The position numbers and the translations under genes are program-made. Of a DNA stretch of 64,000 bases, positions 10,658 through 24,540 are shown one piece after another. The stretch lies in the NCBI GenBank assembly GCA_016748015.1, contig JAAOMT010000523.1, forward strand, positions 1,552,358 to 1,616,357, read 5' to 3'. The notes beneath the pieces were generated by a model. That model saw nothing but the letters and a program-made list of their open reading frames with translations, was not told the origin of the DNA and did no database searches. The DNA comes from Geosiphon pyriformis (Eukaryota > Glomeromycota > Glomeromycetes > Archaeosporales > Geosiphonaceae). The first letter of the stretch is position 1, and each line of letters opens with the position of its first letter.

Positions 10658-13600
10658 GCGTCATGGAATAAGATGTAAGTTGAAAAGATGTTTGTTATAT
10701 TTTCTTGACAATTGAACCAAACTTATTCTTTGATTTTAGAATTAATGGCTTTTGATTTTAAATAATGTTGTTAAAAAGTTTTATTTAAAATACACTAATT
10801 TGAATGTTCCCCTAACCTTTTTTAAATTTTAAGACTTTTTTTTAAAAAAAATTTGAATTCAAAAAATAAAAAGCTACTTTTCTATTTATTTGGTTTAAAT
10901 GTATTTAATTTCTTTTAAGCTAAGCATTTTGAAATTAATACTCAATGAAAAAATTTTGAATTATGAATTTTTTGCCATACTTTGAGGAATTTTGTATGAA
11001 CAAAAAATTCATTATCGTTTTCAGATTAAAATTTATATTTAAATTTCTAATTTTCTTTGTAGACAGAATTGAGATAGTTTTACATTAATTGTAAATTATT
11101 TGTTTTATTATTAATCAATTTTGAAAATGAATGGAGTTGAATAAATGGTTGATATCTATTTTCACTTTTCGTTTATAAACTATAATTCTGCAACAAATGA
11201 TAGTTTAACAATTTGTGATGTTAAAAAGTTTTTTTTTTAAAAAAATGTTTTATTTCATTTAAAAAGAAAGAACAATTTTATAAAGAAAAAACAACTAATC
11301 AGAAAATTTAATTTCAAATACCAAAAGAATTTTTTTTTGGAGATTGAGCATCTTTTTTTGAATTAAATTGACATTTAAGATGGGTTTATTTGCTAGGAAG
11401 TAGGTTTAAAATTTTTTTTGTTAAGATGAGAACAATTTTTTTCATTATAGTTGAAGTATTGAATCGTAAAATTTTCAGGTTTCTCCCTTTTAAGATTCGT
11501 TACTATAATCGCTATATTTGTCATGATATTGAGTTATGACCGAGTGGGTTTAAGGAACCAAATCAAGATCTTAAATATTCAATTGATTAAGCTCATAGCG
11601 AGACTGATTATAGGAATAATTTGATCATGCTAATTGCCTATACATTTTTTTATTATTGTAATCTTCTCCTTAAAATTTTCACCTTAAAGGTGATATGTAA
11701 ACATGGTTTTTTAGCGTTGGAAAAAGAATTTAAAAAAATAAATATTCAATACCTCCTCGGAATTAACATATTTTTATATATTCGGCTGTTTTTAGAATTT
11801 TTAAAGCATTTCCTGTAGAAGAGTTGACTTTCACCGAAAAGTAACTGTAATAGAATTAGTATATTTACCTAAAGGTAAGAAGTCGAAAAAAATTGAGAAT
11901 ATAAATACAGTTTGTGCAATTTGTGCAATTTATCAAATTATCTATTATATTTAGACAACTCTTTATAGATCCAATCGTGATTTGGACATTATAAATTTTA
12001 AAACTCTATAATGAGATTAATACTATTACTTCCACAATGAATTAAAAATAATATTCTCTCCTGTTGCTACTGTTTCTAATCCAATCTAACTAATTGTAAG
12101 ATATTGTCCGAGCATAGGTCACAACGATTCCTTTTTTTCTTTCATATTCCCTTGCCCCTTGAACTATTATTGTTTAACTATGAATAATCTCAGTAGCTAT
12201 ATTAACCAAAGATATTAAAGGAGTTTTTTATTGTCTTTTTTGCCTAAAAGAGTAATTCAAACAGATCTGTGAATAAGAGTTTCTTAAATGCGTTAAGCTG
12301 ATTCAAAAAAAAAATTGATTTATATTTATTACAAATTACAATAAGAAACTAAAAAATAATCAATGAATAATGTTAAATAATAAACTAAAAATGCTATTTT
12401 TACAAATAATAATAATCATAATAATAATAAAATAATTATTTTTCAAAGTGAAATATTTTTAATCCTAATTAATTATTTGAATATAATGTTTAAATGTTAC
12501 ATAATTGAAATATAATATAAATATATTAATTGCAATTCATAAGATATATTTGTGTGTTACATTATCATTTTTAATTTTAAAGTTTTATAATATCAAGAAA
12601 TGGGAAAATATTTTGAATGAGAAGGATTAATCAATTTCACAAAAAATTTTATAGATTTTTCAAGCTATTTTTTATAATGCAATCGATACAAAAATAGATG
12701 GGTAATTTCAATTATTTGTATACTTTCTTTGATGAATTAAAAATTCAAATTGGTCCAGTCAATATTTTGATAATACCGAGACTAAAAAATGTTAACTTTC
12801 TTTCGAAGAATTAGATATCTTGTACAATCAATATTTATATCTTGTATCATTCAGGAATGTACGTGAGATCTTTTTTTTTCGGAAATTTTTTAAGTTGTTA
12901 AATACATTTACTTTGTTAAATCTGGAACCCTTTAAAATTAATCTTTGAATGATATGAAAAAAAAAACCATTTAAAAACTGTAAATTGTTTCGTTTTAAAA
13001 GTTTAATATCCAGATCCATTCCTCAAAGTAAAATATGAAAATATTAAACGTAAAAATTAATTTATTTAAAGTAAAAAAAAGTAACATTTGGAATATTTTA
13101 TAAAGAATCATTTTATTCAGCTTTCATTTAGGTGGAAACACTCTTCAAAATTGCATTTTCGATCTTGTTAATTAACAAAAAAATCATTGATAAATATTTA
13201 TTAATTTAAAAGAAAATCATTTTAAATCAAAACTCATTAAACATTTCTTTCCTTTGGAAAAAATCTTCGATCTTGTTAATTTACAAAATAATTTTTAAAT
13301 AATTTTCGATCGATGACCAATACACCCTATGACTTTTGTTATAGAGCTGCCAATAAATTGTTTATCAAAGACATAAAAGTTATTAAACGCAAAGGCTCTT
13401 GATTTTAGTTGCCAAGTATTACAGATCTTTCCAAAATTATCTTAAGAAATAAATTTCTCACAGCTTTGGATCTTGGGAGATCCCCGGAAAAAAAGTACGA
13501 AACTTAATTAATTGCGTGAGGATTTTGATCCAAGTTCTGTTCAAAAAATATACTAGGGAAAAAACAAACATTCAGTCACTTAATACATAAATATTAATGT

Positions 13601-13679
13601 TGGATAGGTTAAAATTTGGCCATGGAAATTGAAAATATTGAAAAGTCACACACCTTTTTCGATCATTTAGTCAAGAATT
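10658..13679. other. Intergenic AT-rich spacer, no gene seen
   Basis: About 3 kb between L1 and L2 without a supportable frame. I see only homopolymers, short ATA/ATT tracts near 12400, and a direct repeat of about 14 bases (CGATCTTGTTAATT) at roughly 13160 and 13267. Confidence 0.5.
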
Positions 13680-15045
13680 ATGCTTTTTAACGTTGTTTTT
13701 GTCTTGTTCTTGTTAAAAAATTTATTACCTGTATCCAAGAAATTTAATGAAGCTGAAAATGTTGACATGATTCGAAAATATTCAATTTTGGAAACAAAAG
13801 AAGATGTTAATTTGACAAAACAGGAGATGCCAAGAATGAAAAGATTTTCTCAACATTTTAATATTGGAAACCAGCAAAATCAAATCTCGGCTCGTTCAAA
13901 AATAAATGTTCCGGTTGCCCCACAATTGAGTATGCACAAGTCTTCAATTAGAAGATATAGTAAATATGCTCAATACGCAAATCATGCTTATTGTTCTAAG
14001 GAGCTTGTAAATTTTTCAAGTTTAGTCTCAGGTAAAAGCTCATAGAATTCAATTCGATTAAATTAATCTTTTTATCAGATCGAAATCCTATTGGACATGA
14101 AAGAATTAGGGATCGTTTTGTCTTTTTTTACATTAAAATTTAGGTCAGATCGAAATGTCTTCTACCGAAGTCCTTATGTACTTCAAAGCACCAGAAATAA
14201 TTGGATCTAAGGAATGGACAATAAACCGTCAAAATACATTAGAAATTTATCCAGCTGTGATGTTTGGACCATTGAAAAATAAAATTAAAGTAGATTCAAG
14301 CTTCTATAAAATTTATTTGGAAGCAGCAGGTAACATAAGAAATTATTTCGAAAAAACATTTAGAAAACTGCCATCTTCTCAAAGATTTAGATTTACTGGA
14401 CATCGACTAGGTGGTGGTATGGAAACTTTATTTCACACTTAAAAAAGTTTTATAGATATTTCTCTCTCAATTTAAAAAATAACTATTTTTATTTTACTAG
14501 TAATAGCAATCTTTGCAGCCCTTGAAATTCAGAGGGGATATTTATCTAGAATAATTGCTGTTTATACTTTTGGTTCACCGCGTTTTGGTAATCGCGAATT
14601 TTCTCAGTATGTTCAGACCTTAAAACATCTTAATGTATATCGGTTTACTCTTCTCGACGATCAAGTTCCACGTTTTCCACGCTTAAAACATTCTTATCAG
14701 CAAGTTGAGACAGAATATTGGATCAAATCAAATTGTGATTGCCCTTTAAAACAATTTCCCTATGAGATCTATGAATGTAAGGGTCATCTTAATGAAGAAA
14801 GTCCGGTAAGTCAATTTTTGGAATTAATTTGAACTTATTCCTAATTTCTCGAGAACTCAATTAAAAATTAATGATTTTTTCAGTATTGTCTAAATTCACA
14901 AATAGATCATATTGACCCGAATTTTACGCACGATGGACCCTATATAAACGTTATCTTTAAAGATTGCACAGAACATAAGTTGCCAGAAGTAGAATTAAAT
15001 CAGTGTGAAATTCGTCATATAAATCCAAAAATGGATTGTCTTTGA
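13680..15045 (+). CDS. Lipase-like secreted protein L2 lacking catalytic Ser and His
   Basis: Paralogue of L1. Exons 13680-14031, 14144-14416, 14501-14805, 14884-15045; all phases agree, 363 residues. It opens with a signal peptide (MLFNVVFVLFLLKN...), then a polar linker, the YSKYAQYANHAYC block, and the core. The nucleophile elbow reads TGHRLGGG after splicing, with Arg (CGA) in place of Ser. YTFGSPRFGN and the acid site LDDQVPRFP follow, then CDC and an end block THDGPYINV in which Asp aligns with the catalytic His. It has one intron fewer than L1 in the middle of the domain. The C-terminus is longer and adds Cys residues. Probably secreted; substrate or partner unknown. Confidence 0.78.
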
Positions 15046-16317
15046 TGTCAAACCTTTCGTTCTGTTATTAGTAAACAACTTTGATCATTGACAAATAAGG
15101 ACATTTCTTTTGGGGCTTTGTTAAAATATTAAAATTACAAAACATTATTTTAAAAAAGATGAAATTTTTGAGTGACATCAATGATATTAACCGTTGGATT
15201 GAAAGCGACCAAATGAACTTTTTCTAGGTGGAGATTCAGAATGTTTTAAAGCCCATTCACGGTGATTTTATAATATGAAATTCAAGTTTTAATGATTCTT
15301 GAAAAATAATTTGGGTCAAATTTTGAGTTTTTAGCTAAAAGACGGTTTTTCATAAGCAACAATGAATTATTTTCACAACCACTTTTTTCTCGTTGTTTCG
15401 AAAAGAGTTTTTTTTTAGAAATTGTACGTGTACATGAGAATTTCTCGAAAATTCTAAATCAAAATAAAAAATATTTCAAAAAAGAATTGAAATAATGAAG
15501 CAAAAAAATTATTTTAACATTATTAAGCATTAAATAATTTATTAAATAGAAATTAATTTAATTAAAAAATATTTTATGCAATCCAATTTTGAAGAAATGA
15601 AATATTTATCATGATTTATCCCTTTAAGTCCCACGATAAGTGGCTTTTAGGTATGATCCACCAAAAACAGTGTTTTGGTTGCTTTTAAATTAAAAATTGC
15701 AACTTATTATTCAGCTAATTAATTTTCTTCATTTTAAATTGACTAGACAATAAATTGTTTGAGTATTTAAAAAAAGTTCAAAAGTCAAATTTGAAAAAAT
15801 AGCAAAACTTTAATAAGAATTAGTTTGTTATTGTTTTTTAATAAATTCATTATTATTTCTTGAAATTTATTTATTTATTTATTTTATAGCAATGTATTCT
15901 CATCAGAAATTGTCTTTAATAAATTAATTTTAAACAAGGAGAAAATATTTCTTGAAAAAAAAATCAAGTTAATTATTCAGTCTCACGAATAAAAGAAAAA
16001 GTGTTATATTTTATTAAAACCCACAGGTTCCTTAAAAATAATATTATTCTTTTCTTCATCAAAACTAAATAAAGACAAAAAAATTTATAAATTCACAGGG
16101 AATATAAGATCTTTCGAGACTTTTACATCCCTTCAAATGATTTCCAAGGCGCAAACACTTTTATGACGGCTTAATATTGGATCTCTGCTTGTCTTTTATC
16201 CTGTAAAGATTTGAGTAAAGTTTTAGTTTAACTTCAAAGTAATTAAGTATTATTTTGTTCAAATAAAGTTTGATTTCTAACTTTTTTTCAGAGTTCATAT
16301 ATAAATCTATTCTTTTG
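15046..16317. other. Intergenic between L2 and L3
   Basis: AT-rich spacer between converging genes, with a short TTTA repeat near 15868. No gene seen. Confidence 0.5.
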
Positions 16318-17759
16318 CTATTCCCAAATTTCATTGCACTCCCTAAATCTAATCCCAAAATAAGGACCTCGACTTGAATATCCTTGTTTCAGATTTTGAA
16401 TTTCTTCGAATGAATCAGGGAGCCCATATTTATTAATACAATGCTATTTAAATAATAAATTAATATTTTAAAAATTTTTAAAAAATATTGCTCTTTGAGA
16501 CTTTATTTAAGAGCTTACCTCACTCTCTATGTAGAATTGATTTGCATTCCCATCTATCAAATGATCACACTGCCAAACATCATATTTTTCTAATTCGGGA
16601 CAATCACACTTTAATTCCAACCAGATTTCAGTTTTCGAATGAGTAAATCCAAGATTTTGTGGTGGTAATCTCGGTATGGGGTCATCCATTAAAGTGATTC
16701 GATACATGCCGTTTAATGCTCGATGAACATATCTTGCAAATCTCGCATCCCCAATTCTTGGAGATCCATAGGTGAATAAAAATATCCTTTTTTGTGTAAA
16801 ACTTTTTCGCAATTCCAGGGCTGTTAAAATTGCAAAGACTGCAAATAATATTAATGTATTAATCAAAAATTTTAAGCAAAGGGATTTAATTTCGAGAAAA
16901 AGAGTATACCAACCTCCAGCCATGTTGTAACCTGTAATTTGTAAAACTTTATTCCCAGCAAAAACATTAAACAAGATATTTGTCAAATATTCAATAATTT
17001 TTTTGGATGCACTTGAAAATAGTGTCCAAAAAGTTTTATGCAGTGATATTATTTTTTTTTTACTGGAAATGGGATCCTGGTTTTGTGTAGCAGTGAAATT
17101 TGACTTCTTAGAATGTCACCAGTTTAACTGAAAATTTTTGAAAAAGTTCCTTACCATTACGGAATAATCAACAAATGTATTTAAATCGGGAGCTAGTAAA
17201 TCCTGAGATTGGAGAGTTTCCGAAACTCCCAAGTAAAATATAATTTCGTTATCAAAAATTTCTGCTTTTCCTTTTTAAAAAATAATTCAAAATTTTTTTT
17301 TTGATATTTTCTTCAATTAATTCCAGAAATTTATTTTAGCTAAAAAAAATTTGAACTATTACCCCAAACATCATCTGAAAATCGAATTAATCCTTGTTCC
17401 TCGCTAATACAATAAGGCTTATTCGCGTACTTGGCATAATTTTGAAAACCTGATTGGATAACTAAATTTTCTATTTTTATTGGGATATCGCCAGATTGAT
17501 TGTCTGAACGAGGACTAAAAATTGCTTTTTTATTAGTGAAGTTGCCGGCTTTTTGAAATATTATTAATGAAAAAGTTAAATTTGAATTTTGCGGGCTGAT
17601 TACTGAAATATTATTATTTACATTTGAGCTTTTTAAAAAATATAATAATAAAATGGTAGATTTCAAAAATAAAGACGTAAAAACTAAAAAAAAGCTCGAG
17701 ACACAATATTGGCTCATCAATATTTTGTTAATTTTTATCGAAATGTTGAAAATTTGCAT
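16318..17759 (-). CDS. Lipase-like secreted protein L3 lacking catalytic Ser and His
   Basis: Third member of the family, on the opposite strand and converging with L2. Exons (minus): 17759-17363, 17270-17155, 17076-16914, 16838-16519, 16443-16318; 373 residues, or 359 from the second Met at 17717, which starts directly before the hydrophobic signal segment and is my preferred start. Motifs: YAKYANKPYC, the oxyanion region IIFYLGVSET (FRG lost), elbow TGYNMAGG with Asn in place of Ser, YGSPRIGD, acid site MDDPIPRLPP, KCDC, and the last block SSRGPYFGI with Arg at the His position. Intron positions around the elbow and before the last exon match the other members, which supports the model. This copy differs from the other three in having Asn, not Arg, at the nucleophile site. 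Confidence 0.75.
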
Positions 17760-19363
17760 TTTTTATAATTATTTTAAAGTGTCACAATTTTACGGGTTAA
17801 AATACCTGATACCGGAAGTATTTTTATCAAACATCGGAATACCTAGCTCATGGAAAACAGATACAGTGTATACCAATAATATAAATATTATCATAAATAA
17901 TAAGTAAACCAAGATCTATACAATAAAAAGTATAGATTGTCAATTGAATCGGCGAGATCAGGTCACAATTATCATCACGTTATTAGGATTTTCTGGAATG
18001 GCACTTTTTGCAACGAAATGTAACTATACATTAATAAAAAAACAAAATTTTACAAATACAATGTCGTCTAGTTTGTCAAAATTTCTTAAACTTGAACCGG
18101 TTCAATTTCTTGCCTTCGTGTTTTCAAAGATGACAGAGTTCAATAAAAGCAAGGAAGAACACAGGACGTATAAAAAATGTCTTGAAGTCCCAATCGGCGA
18201 AAACTTGACATGAATTCAAATATAAAACGTAAGTATGAACTGCCAATGTTTTGTTCTTTTCTGCAGAAGCTATATAAAGTGCACATAGAATTTTGCTGTT
18301 GCATTATCTTTAGAAGCACTAGTCATGCACGTGTTTAGCATGGTATTAAATTGAGAGGTCTTGAATAATAGTGGCACTCTCTTTCTGGACGTAAAAACTT
18401 TTTCAAGTCTTAATGTAAGCACTATTTTATAAACTGATAGTACCATTGGTTAAATATTCATTTTTTTATATTATTTTATTGTTTAAGAGATTAGATTAAG
18501 AAATATTGCAGAGGGAAGGCATTTAATTCATTAAAAAAATGTTTATATAAATTAATAAAAGAATTAGAAAACTTTTTAGTAAGTTATATTGTTTATAAAT
18601 TTTACTGTATGCTAATTGGTATATAAATACCTTTTTTAAAAAAATAGTTTGTTTGCTTATTTTTTGGTCAATTCTTATAATTTATCAATATAAAGAAATA
18701 AATTTTATTTTTTGGATGTTTTCACAAAGTGTAGTCCAACAACTATCTACGCACATGTACCAAGAAATATTACATAGTAGATGTAGCTCACGCGCTTTCT
18801 ACGTGTGACCAGCCACCTTTATTATTTTGTGAGTATTTTTTAGAATAAAATAACATTTGAATATTTTTTATAATGAGATATTAATCTAGTTTAATTAATA
18901 TTTTTTGCTTAAAAATATTTTTTCTATAAATTAACTTTGTTTCTAATTGTTTTTATTTCCATATTTTTAAAATTTAAAAAATATACATATTACTAAGTGC
19001 TATAATAATTATAAAGAGAACCTTGTTTTTTTAAGGTTTTGACATAATGTAAATTCGTCGCATTATTAATTTTTTTGTAAAAAAATTAAACATATAAATT
19101 TTATTTTTATTTATTTCGGTGTTTACAAAAGTTTTTAACTTAATGCATTTGAAACCAAAGAAAAGATTACAAAAATGTTGAAATTTTTTTTTAAGCTATT
19201 CAAATTTCAACTTGTAATAGCATGTATTAATTAAAAATATTCAAAATCATGTTTAAAAAAACAAATCATTAGAAATATTTTGTTTTTAAAACTGATTTCA
19301 TAAAAAAATTCCCTTGTCAGGTTAAACAAACTACAACTAAAATCTAAAATCTTGCATCGTAAA
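17760..19363. other. Intergenic, no gene I can support
   Basis: Upstream region of L3 and AT-rich spacer. A less AT-rich open frame at 17944-18213 (+, 89 codons, hydrophobic near its start) is not recognised and has no supporting splice or family evidence. A TATAAA lies near 18274 without an obvious gene after it. Confidence 0.4.
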
Positions 19364-20020
19364 CCTTGGCTCAAAAATCAATTTATAATCTAAAGGTTTA
19401 CAATCAAAATCATGTCCGCATAATGTATCGATATCAAGGTCTATGGGCTTTCCAGTTATGGGATCTTTTTCTAATCGGAGGGTGAACATTGACATAGTGT
19501 AACTAACAAAAGTAAATAAGTTATGATAGGCTAGGTTCATTCCAGGACAGGATCGACGACCACGCCCAAAGATCTAAAATTTAATATTAAAGTTTTAAAA
19601 ATGATATCAAATAATATTTAGTTAAAAGAATATAAAAACCTACTCAAAAATCATGATGCTCATCTAAACTATTCAGGTGCCCCTTCTCATCTAAAAACCT
19701 TTCCGGATAGAAAACTTCAGGATTCTCATATAACAATGGATTCATATTGATAGAAAAGATATTCAACAGTGATGATAGATTTCGCCGGGATGTGGTATCC
19801 ACGATAGATATCATCTTCCCTACAACAATGAGGTATGAGAATTTGTATTGAGGGCCTGAAATAATTCGAAACTAGAAACATAGGTTATCTCACTAAACGA
19901 TTCCAATACAAAAAATTCCAATTACCAACATGAAACGTAAACTATCTTTTATTGTCGCTTGTAAATAATGTAAATCCTGTTTATGCTCCATCTTATACAA
20001 TTTTCCTTTGCCAACCACTA
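19364..20020 (-). pseudogene. P450-3: truncated 3'-end copy of a P450
   Basis: The minus strand carries only the last part of a P450: the end of exon 3, exon 4 and exon 5. It is almost identical to 57.1-57.75 kb, introns included, so the copy is recent. It is broken in three ways. Homology ends abruptly near 20020, before the I-helix and all upstream exons. In exon 4 the Trp codon before the donor is TGA, giving a stop. A one-base insertion in the same exon (GTTGAATATC against GTTAACATC) shifts the frame. The haem loop FGRGRRSCPG survives in the exon 5 remnant, and the C-terminus runs into unrelated sequence at 19363. Confidence 0.85.
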
Positions 20021-21038
20021 AGACACAGTATGTATAGTTTCTTTAATTAACGAGTCTGTACCTAAAGACTTAGAAATGGTGCTGCCAGTTTCTTCATTAA
20101 TAATTATATGAAAAGAAATGATGAATTTTGGTGAATATGTTATTTTATATATATATCCAAAAAAGTATTGAAAACCTGCTTAAGAATTAAACTTGTTGAA
20201 AAATTCCAAAGATATACACATTAATTAAATCATGTTCTTTGAAAGCTTTTTTTATCTTTCAGCAATGTCTTGACAAATAATAAAAATAATATTTATATTC
20301 GAATAGTCTTTTACTAATAGCAAAATTTGCATAAGTGTAACAATGATACTGTGTAAAAAAATTCGTCTCAAAAGAACCAATCGAAGTTTATTTAATAAAT
20401 GAATAACCAAATGAATTCATTTAATTTTATGACTACCAATGTTTTTCTTTTAGATTTGAAAGAAGTTACAAAAAGTTATCAACAATCAAATTAAAGATTT
20501 GCAAAGTAAACTTTAAAAAAAGTAATTTTTTAAAATCCCGAAAATAATAAAAGGGAGCTATGATATCGTCATACTCACAATAAATCGAGATTTGAAATTA
20601 TCAAGGTTTCAATGTTAAATAAAAAAGGAAAAAAATAATTTTTTGCTCTTTAAGATTTTGTAACAATCAAAAATCAGGAGCGCATATAAACAGTTACACT
20701 TGAAAAAAAAGAATTTTTAATTTCTCATTTAGCTTTGATGCTGACTTTTGTTTGGCTTCTTGTAGTTAGTTACATACTGTAATTTTTTTAAACTAATACT
20801 CTTCAGTTTTTAAATTCTAATACTGCTTAAAATTAATTTTGTTTTAGGTTTAGAAAGTTCCTTAGTAAAAACTATGCAGAAGCAAAAATGTTATGAAACC
20901 ATTGAATTCGAACTTTGTATACAGTATTAATGAAGAAGAGCTAGTTTTAATTCGTATTCTCAAAATAAAAAACTTGAAAATTTAAAGTTAGAGTTTAACC
21001 AAGTACTCTACATTTTTCGAATTTCAATTCAATTAGTT
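20021..21038. other. Intergenic, upstream of P450-2
   Basis: AT-rich DNA between the truncated P450-3 and P450-2; nothing recognised. Confidence 0.5.
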
Positions 21039-21046
21039 TATAAAAG
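21039..21046 (+). promoter_or_regulatory. TATA box of P450-2
   Basis: TATAAAAG about 70 bases upstream of the start codon, followed by the ATGCAAATTTTA leader shared with the other P450 copies. Confidence 0.55.
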
Positions 21047-21115
21047 AAAATAAAGGCCGTTTTCGGAATGCAAATTTTACTCTTCAAAAATTAAACCCTA
21101 GTAGTAACCCTTAAG

Positions 21116-23073
21116 ATGGCTATTCTTGTTAATACTCTCTTATTACCTGTGCTCTTATTAACTATTTTTTGGTTATGGAATTTCTTTCAAAAAAAAGTTT
21201 TCCAACAAAGACCAAAGGGAACTTTAGAAATCCCAGGCCCAATTCCATTACCTATCATCGGTAATATGCATCAACTTGGTACAATAATGTATCCTAATAT
21301 AACGAAAATGTCAAAAAAATATGGCCCACTATTTAAAGTTAATATTGGAGCACTCACTTGGATTGTAGTTACTGACCGCGAAATTGCCAAAGATCTTCTT
21401 GTTGACAGAGGAACGAATTATTCGAGCAGACCAGTAAGATTAATCAAGATAAATAAATGAATTTAAAATTTAAACATATCATTCAAAATTATATAATTTT
21501 AATATTTTATTTAGGGGTTTGGCCTTTTAACTGAGGTTATTTTGAAAAAGAACAAAAGTGTGGCACATGCACCGGTAAGGATAAACTTATAAAATAATTT
21601 AAACTATCAGCTAAATTTCCAGCTATGAAAAAATAATATCAATAATGCTTGAATAAATTTTCTAAAGAATAATAATTGGTGGAAAACTATGCGTTCAATC
21701 GAAGCTCAAGAACTACGGCAACCCGTTATTGACACGGTCTATTCCGCAATGATTTCAGAAGAAGTAAAAAAATTCCTTTTGGATCAATATTCGAACTCTC
21801 TGGGTTTTATAGCCGTGAATCCAGCACCGGACATTCGAACTGCTTTTACAACAATATTAGCTATAATTGTCTTTGGTCGGACAGCTTTAGATTCAGATAT
21901 TATAAGAAAATATATTCTCCTTATAGATGCATTCTGGAAATTTTCCAATATCAAAGGAAGTCTATTAAATGTTTTTCCGTGGCTTCAATATTTTGGATTA
22001 AGAAAATTCTTAGCAGCAGAAGCTACCAATATTCGTGCTGAAGCTGAAGAAATTAATGAGAAACTTATAAACCGAGTCAAAGAAAGATTACTTGCTCATG
22101 GAGAGGATAGTGAGAACTGTTTGATTGCCAACGTTATAAAATCCGTTACAGTTGATCCTAACTTTATTGCCGACTCAACCACACATCAATTTGAGAAAGA
22201 TCAAGATGGAAAGTATATTTTTGATCGATATGATCTCATGACTGTTTGTATCGACATGATGGTTGGTGGTACTAGAACTACTATTAGCAGTTTAATATGG
22301 CTATATGCCCTTTTAGCAAAATTTCCTAGTGTACAAAAAAAGATTCAAGATGAATTAAATTTGGTAGTTGGCAAAGGAAAATTTTACAACATGGATCATA
22401 AGCAGCATTTACATTATTTACATGCAACTATAAAAGAAAGTTTACGTTTCAGGTTTGTAATTGGAATTTTTTGTATTGCAATCGTTAAATGGATTTTGTT
22501 TAGTAGCATTAGTATATATTTTTAATTTTAAATTATTTTAGGAACTCGCTACGATTCCTCCTACCTCATGGTAGTATTGAAGAAGATATATATCGTGGAT
22601 ACCACATCCCGGCAAAATCTACCATTCTTATTAGCACCTTTTCCATCAATATGGATCCATTGTTATATGAAAATCCTGAGAATTTCTGTCCGGAAAGATT
22701 TTTAGATGAGAAGGGACATTTAAAAAATTCAGACGAGTATCGTGAGAATTGGGTAAGTTTCTAATTCTCTTAGCCGAACGTTGTATTATTTTTTAAGGTC
22801 TAATATTTAAACATTATTAAATTTTAGATCTTTGGGCGTGGTCGTCGATCCTGTCCTGGAATGAACCTAGCCTATCATGAATTATTTACTTTTGCTAGTT
22901 ATACTATGTCAATGTTCACCCTTCAATTAGAAAAAGATCCCATAACTGGAAAGTCTATCGATCTTGATATCAATGCAGTATGCGGAAATGACCTTGATTG
23001 TAAACCTTTAGATTATAAATTGATTTTTAAGCCAAGGGAGGAGGTTGATGTGCTTTCGGCACTGAATTTTTGA
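21116..23073 (+). CDS. Cytochrome P450 (P450-2), five exons, intact
   Basis: ER-anchored haem-thiolate monooxygenase, the best-preserved copy on the plus strand. Exons 21116-21433, 21515-21574, 21668-22452, 22542-22752, 22828-23073; each length equals that of the matching P450-1 exon and the total is 539 residues. Motifs: membrane anchor (residues 1-25), PGPIPLPIIGN hinge, C-helix WKTMR, I-helix GGTRTT, ESLR (ExxR), PERF, and haem loop FGRGRRSCPG. All splice borders are GT-AG. In the I-helix motif (usually AGx(D/E)T) the acidic residue is Arg, a feature that differs from Lys in P450-1 and Thr in the minus-strand copies. Substrate unknown. Confidence 0.9.
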
Positions 23074-24540
23074 ATATTTGTTCGAATGCAAAATTTCGAT
23101 TTAAGTTTTTATTTAACGAAAAAGGGATTAATTTTACAAAATATATCATTTTTAATAATCAAATGTTTCTAATTATTTCTTTTTAATAGATATTTATTAT
23201 GGCCTTTTCCTTTGCTTTATTGTATGTTCTTTTCCGTAAACTTGAATTTTGAGTAATTTGATGATTTCACCAACTGACAGAATTTGGACTAAGAACAAAA
23301 ACAAACAAGATTCACAATAGATAAAGTAGAATTAATTGGAAAGATAATTAACTGGAAGAATAGTTAATAATCCTGTTGAAAAAGATGGTTGAAAATCACA
23401 ATTAGTAAAAGATGATTTAGATTATGTTCACTGTATCTTTTAAAAATTTTATATCCTTCTCTGCGTTATATATATATATATATATATATATTACATATTA
23501 CTATTACTTTAACTCGTAGTGTGATCATTTTTTTAAAAAAAAAGACATAATAATAAGTGGTATATATTTCACAAAAAAATATTTTATGTCTAATTTATTT
23601 TTGGAAATGGTTTTGTTTGTGCAGTCTTTATTAATTTTGATGTTTGTACACTTTTTAAATGGTACTTTTTAACAAAAAATGTAAGTAAGATTGGTCAAGA
23701 TTTTATTAAACATATAATTATAATTTACAGAGTTAATAGCATTTTTTTCAAGATGTAAAAATAAAAAGCTCAGTAATCTAATAGCAATTTTTGGGATGTG
23801 ACAAAAAATTATGCATCTTCAAAGTAACTTCACCGGAAGTCAATTTTAATAGTTTTTTAATTTTTTCTTTTGTAATGGCAGACATGATGAATTACAAAAT
23901 AAGAAAAATTGCGTATTCATCTGTGTAAAAATAAAGAATGCAAAGTTTATTGCATGCATTGTGGATCCTTTATCAAAAATGAAGAAATTGTGTCAACAAA
24001 TAAACGAAAATTTAAGCGAATAACTTGTTTAAATGTGTAACTACCTAAAAGTCTATGAAAATTATTTGAACCGGAAAAACTTTAGCCTTGACGAGTATTT
24101 GTTGACTTTTAAAGAATTTCGGCGTTTGAACACATTTTTATTGATGCATGAATAGGCAGACTCTAAAATAATGAGAATTTTGAAGAGTAATAATGTTTAT
24201 ACTAAAAAATAGTGAGATAATTGAAGCTTCTCAAAAGGTAAAAAAAAATATAAAAATGGATAGTTCAACATATCTTTTAAATGAGAGATCGTTGTCTCTT
24301 CCTTTTAAACAATCTATTTCCTTTGAGATATAATTTGGGACGGGAAATTCCATCACCCAAGAGGAGCTAAAAATAGAGATATTCTTTAATCTGGAAAGGG
24401 AAACATTGTATTATCTCAATGCCTTGGTAGAAATCCTTATTTTTGAATTATAGACATAATCACAATATCAAATAGTGTTGATCGTTCCGTACCTCGGTAA
24501 ATCAAGAACTTCCTTTTGGAGAATGTCACGACATCTGGTT
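23074..24540. other. Intergenic, one (TA)n run
   Basis: No supportable gene. Holds an uninterrupted (TA)n microsatellite at about 23467-23491. Confidence 0.5.

Noticed and set aside
17944-18213. 89-codon frame upstream of L3 with a hydrophobic N-terminal part
   Set aside because: No family resemblance, no splice continuation, and no paralogue in the window; I could not support it as a gene.
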